NCBI RefSeq assembly: GCF_902769175.1
Contig: NZ_CACXNW010000028.1
Location: forward strand, 1-64,000
Length of the DNA: 64,000 bases
Source: an uncultured Methanobrevibacter sp.
Lineage (GTDB): Archaea > Methanobacteriota > Methanobacteria > Methanobacteriales > Methanobacteriaceae
Reading direction: 5' to 3'
Shown here: one piece after another, positions 10,356 through 19,735 of the stretch
Layout: every line of letters starts with the position of its first letter
Numbering within the stretch: position 1 is the stretch's first letter
Position numbers and translations under genes: made by a program
The notes under the pieces: model-generated
What the model saw: the letters and a program-made list of their open reading frames with translations, nothing else
Told to the model about the DNA's origin: nothing
The model's database searches: none

Positions 10356-11082
10356 ATGGATATTGTACCAGAAATTACTAGAAGAAGTATTACAAGACTT
10401 ATAAATGATGGTAAAAGAGCTGATGGAAGAGCTTGTAAAATTAGGTGACACCCAAGTTATTGTAGGTGTAAAGCCAACTATTGGTGAACCATTTGGTGAC
10501 ACTCCTAATTTAGGTGTATTAATGACCAATTGTGAACTCTTGCCAATGGCTGCTCCTGGATTTGAACCAGGTCCACCTAGTCCTGAATCAATTGAACTTG
10601 CACGTGTTGTAGATCGTGGAATTCGTGAAAGTGAACTAGTGGATTTAGAAAAGCTTTGTATTGAAGAAGGCAAAAAAGTTTGGATGCTTTTCATTGACTT
10701 GCATGTAATCGATTACGATGGAAATCTCTTTGACGCATCTAACCTTGCTGTAATGGCAGCTTTAATGAACACTAAATTGCCTGTTGCTGAATATATTGAT
10801 GATGAAATTGTCTTATCTGAAGATGAAACAATGGACTTGCCAATAAGGGACAAATTAGCATTATCTACCTTTGTCAAAATCGGCAATGGATTAATTTTAG
10901 ATCCTTCATTAGAAGAGGAAGAAATCTTGGATGCAAGAATCACTATCGGTGTAACCGATGAAGGAAATCATGTCTGTTCCATGCAAAAAGGTGGAGAAGC
11001 ACCTTTAACCAGAGATGAAATCCTTGATGCTGTACATATGGCATTTACCACTAAAGACGATTTGCTTTCCTATTTGGATTAA
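10356..11082 (+). pseudogene. rrp42: Exosome non-catalytic subunit Rrp42, with internal deletion and frameshift
   Basis: Rrp42 pairs with Rrp41 in the exosome ring. The N-terminus is intact (ATG 10356: MDIVPEITRRSITRLINDGK, then RADGRA). The reading then jumps straight to VKLGDTQVIVGVKPTIGEPF in another frame, at about 10436. The roughly 20 residues that lie between DGR and the xEGSA block in RNase PH subunits are missing, and the lost length is not a multiple of three. The rest to 11082 is normal (PESIELARVVDRGIRES, GNGLILDPSLEEE). GCTGATGGAAGAGCT looks like a fusion of the two similar sequences at the ends of the lost segment. It is probably an assembly collapse, and otherwise a real loss-of-function. 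Confidence 0.85.
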
Positions 11083-11090
11083 ATATAAAA

Positions 11091-11127
11091 AGTCAAGTTA
11101 ATGGATCATTATCTTGACTAATTTTTT
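11091..11127 (+). terminator. Hairpin terminator after rrp42
   Basis: AGTCAAG (11091-11097) pairs with CTTGACT (11113-11119) across a 15-nt loop, followed by a T-rich tail. It ends the psmA-rrp42 transcription unit. The rest of the gap up to 11557 is AT-rich and shows no gene. Confidence 0.6.
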
Positions 11128-11557
11128 AATTTTTAAAATATTTTATATATTTTTTTTAATTCTTTTTTTACAAAATTGTTTTAATATAAATATTTATTGT
11201 AAAAAATACTTTAATTTTATATTTTAATTAGGAATTTAAAGATTTATTTTAAGTTAGAATACAAAATAGCTATTTTTTCTAATTAAATTATCTAAAAAAC
11301 CATTAAGTTTATATACTTTTAATTACTATATTATATTATTAGTTAAATTTATAGCCTAAATGCTGTAATGGTTTTATAATTTTAACAAATATTCTCTTTA
11401 TTTTAATTATTTTATGTTTCATAATTAGTAAAGCAGATTTTTTTATTTAATCTTATCAATTAAGACAAGAGTATGTCTTATTTACTATCATATTTATTGT
11501 TTATCGATTTAAGAAATTGAATCGAGATTATCGATGACAGATTAAATAATATATACG

Positions 11558-11584
11558 TTAAGCTTTGTAGGTGTTGAAGCTTAA
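11558..11584 (+). promoter_or_regulatory. Stem-loop in the 5' leader of rpl37ae
   Basis: A perfect 8-bp inverted repeat, TTAAGCTT (11558-11565) and AAGCTTAA (11577-11584), has an 11-nt loop with GTAGGTGTT. It sits about 40 nt before the L37Ae start. It could be a leader RNA structure or a protein-binding site. Nothing in the sequence decides between these. Confidence 0.3.
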
Positions 11585-11625
11585 TGACTTATTTAATTAA
11601 TTCAATTTTACTGGAGATATTTTAA

Positions 11626-11895
11626 ATGGCAAGAACAAAAAAAGTTGGTATTACTGGCAGATTTGGTGCTAGATACGGAAGAAAAGCAAAAAGACAAGTT
11701 AAGAAAATTGAAGAAAACATGAAAAAGAAACATGTTTGTCCTAAATGTGACAGACCTTACGTAAAAAGAGTAAGTGCTGGAATTTGGGAATGTAAAAAAT
11801 GCGGTACAGTATTTACTGGCGGTGCATACGTACCTCAAACTCCTATGGTAAAAGCTGCAACCCGTAACATTAAAAGAGTAGTTGGAGGAGAATAA
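11626..11895 (+). CDS. rpl37ae: Large ribosomal subunit protein eL43 (L37Ae)
   Basis: An 89-residue zinc-ribbon ribosomal protein. The N-terminus [18 protein letters not shown] is typical. Two zinc knuckles, CPKCDRPY and [10 protein letters not shown], give the C2-C2 zinc site. The ATG follows CTGGAGATATTTTAA. It is followed immediately by rpoP, as in other archaea of this order. Full length and undamaged. Confidence 0.96.
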   Translation: MARTKKVGITGRFGARYGRKAKRQVKKIEENMKKKHVCPKCDRPYVKRVSAGIWECKKCGTVFTGGAYVPQTPMVKAATRNIKRVVGGE

Positions 11896-12027
11896 TTGTA
11901 CAGATGTCCTGAATGTGGAACTGAAGTTGACCACAAAGGTTACATGGAAAATAAATGTCCTAAATGTAGATATAGGATTTTATTTAAAAAAGTTCCAGAA
12001 GTCAGAAAACTCGTAAAAGCAAGATAG
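11896..12027 (+). CDS. rpoP: DNA-directed RNA polymerase subunit P (Rpo12)
   Basis: A 43-residue zinc-ribbon subunit of archaeal RNA polymerase, homologous to eukaryotic Rpb12. The protein reads (M)[19 protein letters not shown], then [12 protein letters not shown] and a basic end VRKLVKAR. The start is TTG directly after the L37Ae stop (TAATTG), and GGAGGAG at 11884-11890 in the end of rpl37ae is its ribosome binding site. The tight spacing suggests coupled translation. It is small and easy to miss, but the motif is diagnostic. Confidence 0.93.
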   Translation: MYRCPECGTEVDHKGYMENKCPKCRYRILFKKVPEVRKLVKAR

Positions 12028-12311
12028 TTATTAAATATTAGTTTTATGATTAATATTTTGAATGATGATTTCGATTGTTGTTCATGATTATCTTTTAATA
12101 ACTATTTAGCTTAGTGGTTGAAGCCACAACATTTCTATTTTTAATATTTATAGCTATTTAGTTATTTTAGCTATTTTCTAATTTTAATATATTATATTAA
12201 AATTAGCATTTTCTTTATTTTAATGTGATTTTTATTTTTAACTGATTTTAACACTATCTATTTTCTAATTCCTGTTAAACAATAAATTAAAAAATATCAA
12301 AGAGGATTACT

Positions 12312-12803
12312 ATGCTTATTTCTACTTCAAGAAAACCATCTCAGAAAACCAGAACTTTCTGTAAGAATTTCTCTCATGCTTTCGGCTTTGACTATACCAA
12401 TAGAGGAAAGAGCAGTTTAAGGGATTTGCTTGTCAAAGCTAGTCAATTAGGTTATGATGGCCTTGTTTTAGTTTATCAGATAAAGGGAAACCCAAGCAAA
12501 TTGACTTTTTATGATTTGGAAGCTAATGAGAAATTGGCATTGCTTATTTCTGTAAACACTACAAATGAACGTCTTCACATTAAGCCTGAAGACTTAAAGA
12601 TCAGATCCAGCGTAAGGGAATTAGATATTTTAGCTGAAGTCTTAGGGATTGAAGTTACTACAGAACCTCAGGATTCAAATTACATAAGAATTTCCTATGC
12701 AGATTATGATGATGATAAGAACTTTGCAATAATCTATTTTGTCAATAAGAAAGGGGAACAAATAGATTTTCAGATTAATGTAAAAAAGATAGCGGATAAT
12801 TAA
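12312..12803 (+). CDS. Brix domain protein, ribosome biogenesis
   Basis: A 163-residue archaeal Brix-domain protein (Imp4/Brx family), thought to act in rRNA processing and large-subunit assembly. Family features are MLISTSRKPSQKTRTFCKNF at the N-terminus and the GNPSKLTFYDL stretch (the 'RGN/KGNP' motif of sigma70-like Brix proteins). The ATG follows AAGAGGATTACT. It sits between rpoP and pcc1, the usual place in Methanobacteriales. The 3' end is duplicated in the tandem repeat that follows. Confidence 0.9.
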   Translation: MLISTSRKPSQKTRTFCKNFSHAFGFDYTNRGKSSLRDLLVKASQLGYDGLVLVYQIKGNPSKLTFYDLEANEKLALLISVNTTNERLHIKPEDLKIRSSVRELDILAEVLGIEVTTEPQDSNYIRISYADYDDDKNFAIIYFVNKKGEQIDFQINVKKIADN

Positions 12804-13024
12804 TTATTTGCCAGATTGATGTTTAAAAGATAGTTGATAATTAATTATTTGCCAGATTGATGTTTAAAAGATAGTTGATAATTAATTATTTGCTAATTAT
12901 TTGCCAGATTGATGTTTAAAAGATAGTTGATAATTAATTATTTGCCAGATTGATGTTTAAAAGATAGTTGATAATTAATTATTTGCTAGATTAATGTTTA
13001 AAAGATAGTTGATAATTAATTATT
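12798..13024. repeat. Tandem repeat, about 41 bp unit, five copies
   Basis: The unit AATTAATTATTTGCCAGATT, GATGTTTAAAAGATAGTTGAT is repeated five times starting at the stop codon of the Brix gene. Its second half is a decayed copy of the gene's own last codons (GTAAAAAAGATAGCGGATAAT). One copy carries an extra AATTATTTGCT. The array therefore arose by duplication of the gene's 3' end, and it fills the gap before pcc1. Confidence 0.85.
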
Positions 13025-13066
13025 GATAGAGAAATAAGAAAATTATTATTTTAAGGAGAGATTCAC

Positions 13067-13339
13067 ATTAGCCAAAGCGATATTCTAAAATCAATCAATA
13101 GTGATATTGTAATTGATTTTGATTCAGAAGAACAAGCCCAAATTGTTTATGACTCTATTTTGCTTGAATTTGAAACTTCTCCAGATTATAGGTCATCTAT
13201 GGATTTGAAATTAGAGAACAATCAAATCATTATCACAATAGATGCAGAGGATGCTACTTCATTTAGAGCATCTATCAATTCAGCAATTAAATGGATTAAA
13301 TTGGCTGTTGAGATTAATGAATTAACTGAGAATTTATGA
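13067..13339 (+). CDS. pcc1: KEOPS complex subunit Pcc1; non-ATG start
   Basis: A 90-codon frame encodes SQSDILKSINSDIVIDFDSE, then SILLEFETSPDYRSSMDLKL and DAEDATSFRASINSAIKWIK. This is the Pcc1 pattern (a strand, xEPxSPxxRS-like SPDYRSS, and the DxxxxRAxxNSxLRW-like block). Pcc1 is the dimerising subunit of KEOPS, which makes t6A37 on tRNAs. The codon at the expected start (13067-13069) is ATT, placed 6 nt after AAGGAGAG, so the ATG seems to have been changed or a rare ATT start is used. Its position between the Brix gene and prefoldin beta supports the call. Confidence 0.8.
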   Translation: MSQSDILKSINSDIVIDFDSEEQAQIVYDSILLEFETSPDYRSSMDLKLENNQIIITIDAEDATSFRASINSAIKWIKLAVEINELTENL

Positions 13340-13643
13340 TTAATGGATTGTTTTGTCTCTTGAGATTATGGATTGATTGAGAATTCCTGATTAATGGATT
13401 GATTTGTCTTCTGAGATTTAATCTTTTGACTGAATATTGATTTTTTTTAATTTTTTCAATTTAAAGTCTCTTTGAAACAATAGTTTTAAATATAGAACTA
13501 ATAATATATTATAATATAATGATTTATTAGCTAATGAAATGATAATTTCTAAAAATCAATTATTGTTTTCTAAATTTTTTAAGAATAAAAAATTAAACTA
13601 ATATAATTATGCAATTATTATAAAAAAGAATTAAGGTGAAAAT

Positions 13644-14012
13644 ATGGAAATTCCACAAAATATACAACATCAATTAAACCAATTCCAACAATTACAACAA
13701 CAAGCTCAAGCTGTTACTGTTCAAAAACAAAATGTTGACATTCAATTAAGAGAAACCGAAACTGCACTTGAAGAACTTAAAAAGACTCCAGAAGGAGCAG
13801 AAGTATTCAAATCTGCAGGAAACTTACTTATTAAAGTAGAACGTGACTCTACTTTAGAAGAGCTTGAAGACAAAGTTGAAACTCTTAAATTAAGACAACA
13901 AACCATGACCCGTCAAGAAGAAAGAGTCATGAAAAAACTTGAAGAAATGCAAGCAACCATCCAACAAGCTTTTTCTTTTTTTATTTCAAAAATTTTAATT
14001 CGTATATTATAA
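13644..14012 (+). CDS. pfdB: Prefoldin subunit beta
   Basis: Prefoldin beta is one of two subunits of the jellyfish-shaped chaperone that hands unfolded proteins to the thermosome. The 122-residue protein shows two long amphipathic coiled-coil helices (about residues 3-48 and 75-112) with the central beta-hairpin AGNLLIKVERDS. The last 15 residues (SFFISKILIRIL and neighbours) are hydrophobic and unlike the usual Gly/Gln-rich end. The frame may have shifted in the T-run at about 13975. The core is complete. Confidence 0.92.
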   Translation: MEIPQNIQHQLNQFQQLQQQAQAVTVQKQNVDIQLRETETALEELKKTPEGAEVFKSAGNLLIKVERDSTLEELEDKVETLKLRQQTMTRQEERVMKKLEEMQATIQQAFSFFISKILIRIL

Positions 14013-14078
14013 AATTATTTCAATAATCAGAGTTTTGGTTTTGAAAATTTTTTTTATCAAAAAATTTGGTGAGTGAAT

Positions 14079-14375
14079 ATGGTATCAAAACTTAAAAAAT
14101 TATCACAAGAGGATCTTGATGATATTTCAGATTTCTTTTCAGATATTATTGAGAAGAAAATTTTTTCTTCAGTTGAATCTCAAAAAGAAATTTTGGCAAT
14201 GGATATTAACATCAAAATTGATTATAATGATGAAAATAATGAGCTTGATATAGATGTTGATATTGATATTGACACAGATGAACTATCAAAGTTATCAGAT
14301 GAAATAATCAATCAATTAATCGAAGAGTCTTACTTAGAACTTGATGAATACATTGATGAAAATTTCAGAGAATGA
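14079..14375 (+). CDS. DUF3194 family protein
   Basis: A 98-residue acidic protein beginning MVSKLKKLSQEDLDDISDFF. It contains an alternating IDV/DID strand (DIDVDIDIDTDELSKL). This is the DUF3194 family, which in Methanobacteriales nearly always directly follows prefoldin beta. I chose ATG 14079 because GGTGAG lies 5-10 nt before it. A GTG six bases upstream overlaps the site. Function is unknown, and the fixed neighbourhood suggests a link to chaperone or ribosome functions. Confidence 0.85.
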   Translation: MVSKLKKLSQEDLDDISDFFSDIIEKKIFSSVESQKEILAMDINIKIDYNDENNELDIDVDIDIDTDELSKLSDEIINQLIEESYLELDEYIDENFRE

Positions 14376-14643
14376 ACACATTATTTTTTCTCAGATTTTA
14401 GTGTAAAAATTGTATTGTTTTTTTGAATTTTTTCACTTTTGTTTAAATGATATTTCATTGTATTTTTCATTTTCATTTATATTTTCCATCAATCATTTAT
14501 CATTTTCATTTTTATTTTTTATTTTTTTAATAATATTATTTCAATAAAATTATTTTTATTTTAATTAGGTTTTTATTATAAAATAATTTTTATCATGATT
14601 TTTTATATTTTTATAATTTTAAAATTTCTTTAAAGGTGAGGAT

Positions 14644-15395
14644 ATGAAAGTAACAAATATATTTTTTAGTCCATCAGGAACTACAAAAAAAGTGCTTAAT
14701 CAAATTGCAAGCAACTTTGATGAAGAAAATTAGATCTGTGATTTATTGTACTTTAATGATGCTAAGGAATTTGGCGCTGCTGATGTAGTTATCGTTGGAA
14801 TGCCTGTCTTTGCAGGAAGAATTCCAAAAACAGCTTCAACAAGATTGTCTAAAATAACTGGTGACAATACAAAAGCCATTGCAGTTGTAAATTATGGAAA
14901 TGCACATGTAACTGATGCACTGCTTGAATTGGTTGATTTGCTTAAGGAAAATAAGTTTGATGTAATTGCGGCAGCTTCCACTATTAGCCATCATTCAATC
15001 TTTGATGGTGTTGCAGTAGGAAGACCTGATGAATCAGATGTGGAAAAAATCAATGAATTTGCACAAAAGGCAATTGAAAAAATAGAAAATGGCGGTTCAT
15101 TAGAAGCGGAAATCCCTGGAAACAGACCTTATGTTGATTATAAGAAACTTCCATTTGTTGTATCATGTGATGAAAAATGTGTATTCTGTTTAGAATGTGT
15201 AGGTGTTTGTCCAGAAAAGGCAATTCCTGATGATGACCCTTTGATGTAGACATTGACTTATGTTCAAGATGCACTTCATGCATAAGCATTTGTCCTGAAA
15301 ATGCAAGAGGATTTATAGGAGAAGCATTTGAAGCTACTAAACCAGAATTTGAAAGTGCAAATGCAGAAAGAAAAGAGCCTGAATTCTATTTCTAA
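14644..15395 (+). pseudogene. Flavodoxin-ferredoxin fusion (EFR1-type) protein, two breaks
   Basis: An N-terminal flavodoxin-like domain (VTNIFFSPSGTTKKVLNQIA, the FMN phosphate loop SPSGTTK; later VIVGMPVFAGRIPKTA) is followed by two [4Fe-4S] clusters: CDEKCVFCLECVGVCPEKAI and, after the frameshift, CSRCTSCISICPENA. It would carry electrons between FMN and the iron-sulfur centres. The redox partners are unknown. A TAG at 14731-14733 interrupts the flavodoxin domain, and one T is missing in the CCTTTGATG run at about 15240, so the second cluster is out of frame. Repairing both gives about 250 residues, the normal length. These breaks look like point errors in an otherwise intact gene. Confidence 0.8.
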
Positions 15396-15407
15396 ATCTT
15401 TTCTTTT

Positions 15408-15660
15408 AATATTTTTTTTTAAATAAGTTTGTTTATTATTTTTTTTTAATTTTAATAGGTTTTTTTTTAATTTTAATAGGTTTTTTTTTAATTTTAATAG
15501 GTTTTTTTTTAATTTTCTATTAATTTTTACTTTTTTTTAATTGGGTTTATTTTTTAATTTTCTATTAGTTTTAACTTTTTTTTATAGTTTTATTATTCTT
15601 ATTTTCTATTAATTTTTACTTTTTTTAATAGGTTTATTTTTTAATTTTCTATTGGGTTTT
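15408..15660. repeat. T-rich tandem repeat region
   Basis: TTTTTTTTAATTTTAATAGG (about 20 bp) is repeated four times, followed by diverged copies of about 55 bp (TTTTCTATTAATTTTTACTT and relatives). It lies between convergent genes and overlaps the true 3' end of the symporter gene on the - strand. It may help transcription termination on both sides. Confidence 0.75.
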
Positions 15661-17104
15661 TTGGTTTTAGCTTAAATAAAATGAATGCTACAACAAGGAC
15701 AAGCACTGTTATGAATAGATAAATCTACATTTTAAAAATATCCATATCTCTCACTAAATCGTAGATTCCAACGATCCACATTACAATCAGCATTAATGGG
15801 AGCAAATATTTAAGGGTTAATTTCCATGTTTTTCCTACTTTAAACCTTGAATGCTTGTTTAAGATAGGAATCAGCTTTTCAAAGTCATAATACCATGTAA
15901 ATATTATTGCTTGAATAGCTATCAGAATCAAAATTCCAAGTTCATTAACAAATGTATCTACAATCTCAACCAAATAACTGCTTATTCCAGTTGAAAACAA
16001 TAAAGATCCACAGCATGCAATGATAACTAAAACACTGACTCCTTTTTTACGAGACCAGTTGAATTTTTCACAAACTGAATACAATAAAGGCTCAAATAGG
16101 GCTAATGATGATGTAAATCCTGCAAAAAGGATTGATAACATTAGTAATGGAGCTATTATTCTTCCAATAGGACCCATCACTTCAAAGACTTCTGGAAGAA
16201 CTACAAAAATCAGGCTTGTTCCTTCAGTAATCAATTCGGTTATTGGAATTGAGCTTGTTACAGACATGTATCCTAAAATAGAGAATATTCCTATAGCAAC
16301 GAAGATTTCGTATAAACAATTGGATACAACTACCATTAACACATTATCGATTAATTTAGACTCTTCAGACAAGTATGTTGCATAGGTATAAACCATCGCT
16401 TGGCCAATGCTTAATGAGAAGATTATTTGAGCAAATGCAGCAAGCCAAATGTCAATGTCTAAAAGCATTCCCCAATTCGGATTAAGCAGTGTGACCAATC
16501 CTAAATGGAAACCAGGTAATGTAAATGAATAAATCAGAATAAAAGACATGATAATGAAAAGCAAAGGCATAAGAATTCTGGATATTCTGCCGATACCCTT
16601 ATCAACATCCCTATTTGAAACAAACCAGAATAATCCCCACAATATTATAATACTAATGAATGTAGGAATTATCAGATAATCGATTCCAGCTAAATCAGAG
16701 GATTCTCCAACATTTGCAGTAAAGAATGCTGCAGGGTTAGTTCCCCATCCAAATGTAAAGCTGTTTAATGGATATACAAAATCCCAACTTAGAATAACCA
16801 TATAATATATTACAACTATAAAAACAAAGAGCACTAAAATCCAAGCTATTATCTCAAATTTTGGATTAATGTCATGCAACAACTTTGAAAAGCTCTTTTT
16901 TGAACTGAATCCCAAACCATATTCCAAGATTAAAAATGGTATTCCCATTACAAGAATTGGAATAAGATAAGGAATAAAGAATGATCCTCCACCATTGTTG
17001 TAGAAGACATAGCTAAAACGCCAAATATTCCCAATACCAATTGTTAAACCAACCATTGCAAGAATAAAAGTGCTTATTGAGCTCCAGTGTGATTTATCAG
17101 TCAT
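15641..17104 (-). CDS. Sodium-dependent transporter of the NSS (SNF) family, one in-frame stop
   Basis: This membrane protein belongs to the neurotransmitter:sodium symporter family, which takes up amino acids or related solutes with Na+. TM1 carries the unwound Na+-site motif (VGLTIGIGNIWRFSYVFYNN) and then GGGSFFIPY. Eleven hydrophobic segments lie before a TAG at 15725-15727. Beyond it the frame continues IYLFITVLVLVVAFILFKLK, clearly the twelfth helix, and ends at 15641. A Trp codon TGG changed to TAG is the likely cause. Full length is about 487 residues. The substrate cannot be told. The start MTDKSHWSS fits the family. Confidence 0.88.
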
Positions 17105-17159
17105 TTGATTACTCCATGTTGATTAGATTTTTAAAATTTTCTAATATTATTTTTTATTT

Positions 17160-17460
17160 TTTCATTTAATAAGTTTTTGATAATTACATTGGATTCATTA
17201 TTTTTCTTGGACAAGTGTCTATTAGTAAACTGTATGACTTTATTTTTTTTTTTAATCAGTTTTTTAGTCTATTAGTTAACTGTTATGACTAATTTTTTTA
17301 ATTAAATTTTTAGTTTATTAGCTAATTGTTATGACTAATTTTTTTAATTAAATTTTTAGTCTATTAACTAATAGTTATGACTAATTTTTTTAATTAAATT
17401 TTTAGTCTATTAACTAATAGTTATGACTAATTTTTTTAATTAAATTTTTATTCTTTTGCA
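17160..17460. repeat. Tandem repeat, about 46 bp unit, four to five copies
   Basis: The unit TCTATTAACTAATAGTTATG, ACTAATTTTTTTAATTAAATTTTTAG is repeated from about 17264 to 17450, with a decayed copy upstream. It fills most of the gap between the divergent symporter and ATP-grasp genes (17105-17615). A TATA-like TTTTTATATATC lies at about 17504-17515. Confidence 0.8.
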
Positions 17461-17615
17461 TCATTTCATTCATTTACATTTAGATAACTTATCTTATTAT
17501 CAAAATTTTTATATATCAATAAATATACATCTATTAATGTATATTATTTTTAATGAATTATCAGATACTTGAAAATAAAATTTATGCCTTTAAATATTTT
17601 ATAAAGGGAGATAAA

Positions 17616-19313
17616 ATGAGAAATATTATTGTTGTTGAATGTATATCTACTGGAATAAATTTTGTTGAAGATATTATCAATAGGGGATATAACCCTATTG
17701 CATTAGACTTGAAAGTTGCAGAAACTCCTGGTGGAAGAGATTTTGCAGAATTTGTCATTAATGATTATAAAAGAATTCCTTATGATATAGAAATGATTTA
17801 TGAGCAGGAAACTTTTGAAGAAACCCTTGAGGAAGTCAAAAAATACGACCCTTTATTAATTGTTGCAGGTCATGAAAGAGGAATTATTTTAGCAACAAAA
17901 TTATCTAAAGAGTTAGGTCTTTTAGGTAATGATGTTGAAAATCTTCCTGCAATGACTATGAAAGACCAAATGCAGGAAAGAATTGCTGAGCATGGTCTTC
18001 GTTCAATTAAGGGAAAACTTGTTCACTCTTTAAATGAAGCTATAGCATTTTATGATAATGAGGGTTTGGATGAGGTTGTAGTAAAACCTAATTATTGTGC
18101 AGGTTCAACAAATGTTCGTATCTGTTTAAATAGAGATGAGATGATTAATGCAGTAAATGCCTTGTTTAATGATATAAATCATTATGGTGATATGCTGGAA
18201 GACCTTTTGATTCAAGAGAGAATCAAAGGTTAAGAATATATTGTAAATACAGTATCTCATAAGGGCACTCATCGTGTAACAACTGTTTGGAAGTACAATA
18301 AGATAAGAACTTCCGAAGGAGCTCTTGCTTATGATTCATGTGAAACTGTTAATGAGTTAAGCCTTGGTGAAGCTGAAATGGTGGAATATGCCTATGCTGT
18401 TGCAAACGCATTAGGGCTTAAATATGGTCCAATTCATGGAGAATATATGATTGATGAGGATGGACCAGTTTTAATTGAAGTAAACTGTCGTCCATGTGGT
18501 GGTAATATGCCTGCAGAGTTCTTGGACAAGATTTCCGGTCAGCATGAAACCGACAGTATCCTTGATTCATACTTAAAGCCGGAACGTTTCAAAGAAAACT
18601 TAAAGAGAAAATATGAATTGTTTGCTCATGGTAATCTAAAATTCTTTATTGTTCCATCTGATATGATTGCTCGTTCATCTCCAATGGCAGGAATAAGTAA
18701 TAGATTAAAGTCTTATCACAGCACTTCCTTAGACACTATTCGTGTCAATGGAATTTTTTATCCTAAAACTGAAGATGTGAATACCAGTGGAGGGGCAGTG
18801 TATTTAGTTCATGAAGATAAGACTGAAGTGGACAAAAACCTTAACTTCTTAAGGGCAGTTGAAAGAAATGCTTTTTCTTTAATCCTCAGTGATGAAGCAT
18901 TGGAAATTCCTGAAAAGAGTGATGAGGAATATTTAAATGAAGTGTTCCCATTGGTTCAACAAACTGAAATGTATGGTACTGGCCTTTTTGTAACTGATCA
19001 ATTTGTAGAAGGCATAGACATTTTACAGGTAACTGAGGATCAGCTTGACGAAATTTTAGGTAAGTTTGAATTTATCATCATCAACTTAAACAAAAGCTTG
19101 ATTGGTAAAAAGTCTGATGAAAAGGTAAAGCTATTTTTAGATATCTTTTCAAAAACCAGAACTGGCGGATTCATTTTCATTCCAAAAAACACTTACCAAT
19201 TAATGGATAATGGAAGAAAAGGTGTTGAAGCTTTAATCAAAGTAGTAGACTATAAGATTGAGCTTCCTCCATACAATGTTAAAGAGATTATTGTAGCTTC
19301 TAATCCGAAATAA
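17616..19313 (+). CDS. ATP-grasp enzyme with methyltransferase-like C-terminal region (copy 1), one in-frame stop
   Basis: The frame gives about 565 residues. Residues 1-200 form the pre-ATP-grasp part (MRNIIVVECISTGINFVEDI). The ATP-grasp fold then shows VVVKPNYCAGSTNVRIC and the metal-binding end GPVLIEVNCRPCGGNMP. The last 120 residues (YGTGLFVTDQFVEG, FEFIIINLNKSL, TRTGGFIFIPKNTYQL) look like the end of a Rossmann methyltransferase-type domain. ATP-grasp enzymes join a carboxylate to an amine or thiol, and the substrate here is unknown. A TAA at 18231-18233 stands where copy 2 has GAA (ISGEEYIV against IKG*EYIV). The start has AAGGGAGAT before it. An alternative in-frame ATG at 17553 has no ribosome binding site. 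Confidence 0.8.
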
Positions 19314-19331
19314 TCTTATTTTTTATTAAAG

Positions 19332-19355
19332 AGATTATTTTAATCAAAATAATCT
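19332..19355 (+). terminator. Hairpin terminator after ATP-grasp copy 1
   Basis: A perfect 10-bp stem, AGATTATTTT (19332-19341) and AAAATAATCT (19346-19355), has a 4-nt loop and is followed by TTCTTTAATTTTTTT. It lies shortly after the stop codon at 19313. Confidence 0.65.
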
Positions 19356-19454
19356 TTCTTTAATTTTTTTATTTTTAATTAATTATTATTTCTTTTAATT
19401 TTAGAAGCATTATTTAAGTTTATTATATTTTTTTAACTAATAATTAATAGATTC

Positions 19455-19665
19455 AAAACCATAGTAAAATTTTCATTAACTATATAATTAATAGATTGAA
19501 AAGTGTAGTGAAAATTTTCATTAACTATATAATTAATAGATTGAAAAGTGTAGTGAAAATTTTTATTAACTATATACTTAATAGATTGAAAAGTGTAGTG
19601 AAAATTTTTATTAACTATATATTTAATAGATTGAAAACCAGTGAAAATTTATATTATACTATAGA
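19455..19665. repeat. Tandem repeat, about 43 bp unit, five copies
   Basis: The unit ATTAACTATATAATTAATAG, ATTGAAAAGTGTAGTGAAAATTTTC is repeated about five times between the two ATP-grasp genes. A translated open frame across it (64 codons) simply repeats KSVVKIFINYIINRL and is an artefact of the repeat. Confidence 0.85.
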
Positions 19666-19735
19666 ATTAACGGATAAAAATATCACATAGTGATAATTTT
19701 ATAAAATCTTTTTCAAATTAGGTTAGGCGAAAAAA

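Noticed and set aside
10405-11082. Rrp42 starting at the ATG of the second frame (MMVKELMEEL)
   Set aside because: The first residues are the out-of-frame reading of the true N-terminus coding DNA (DGKRADGRA), and no ribosome binding site precedes that ATG.
12798-13024. CRISPR array
   Set aside because: Units are directly tandem with no unique spacers. The same holds for the other arrays in the window, and no cas genes are present.
19496-19690. Open frame of 64 codons between the ATP-grasp genes
   Set aside because: It is the translation of the 43-bp tandem repeat (a repeating KSVVKIFINY pattern) and has no ribosome binding site or family.
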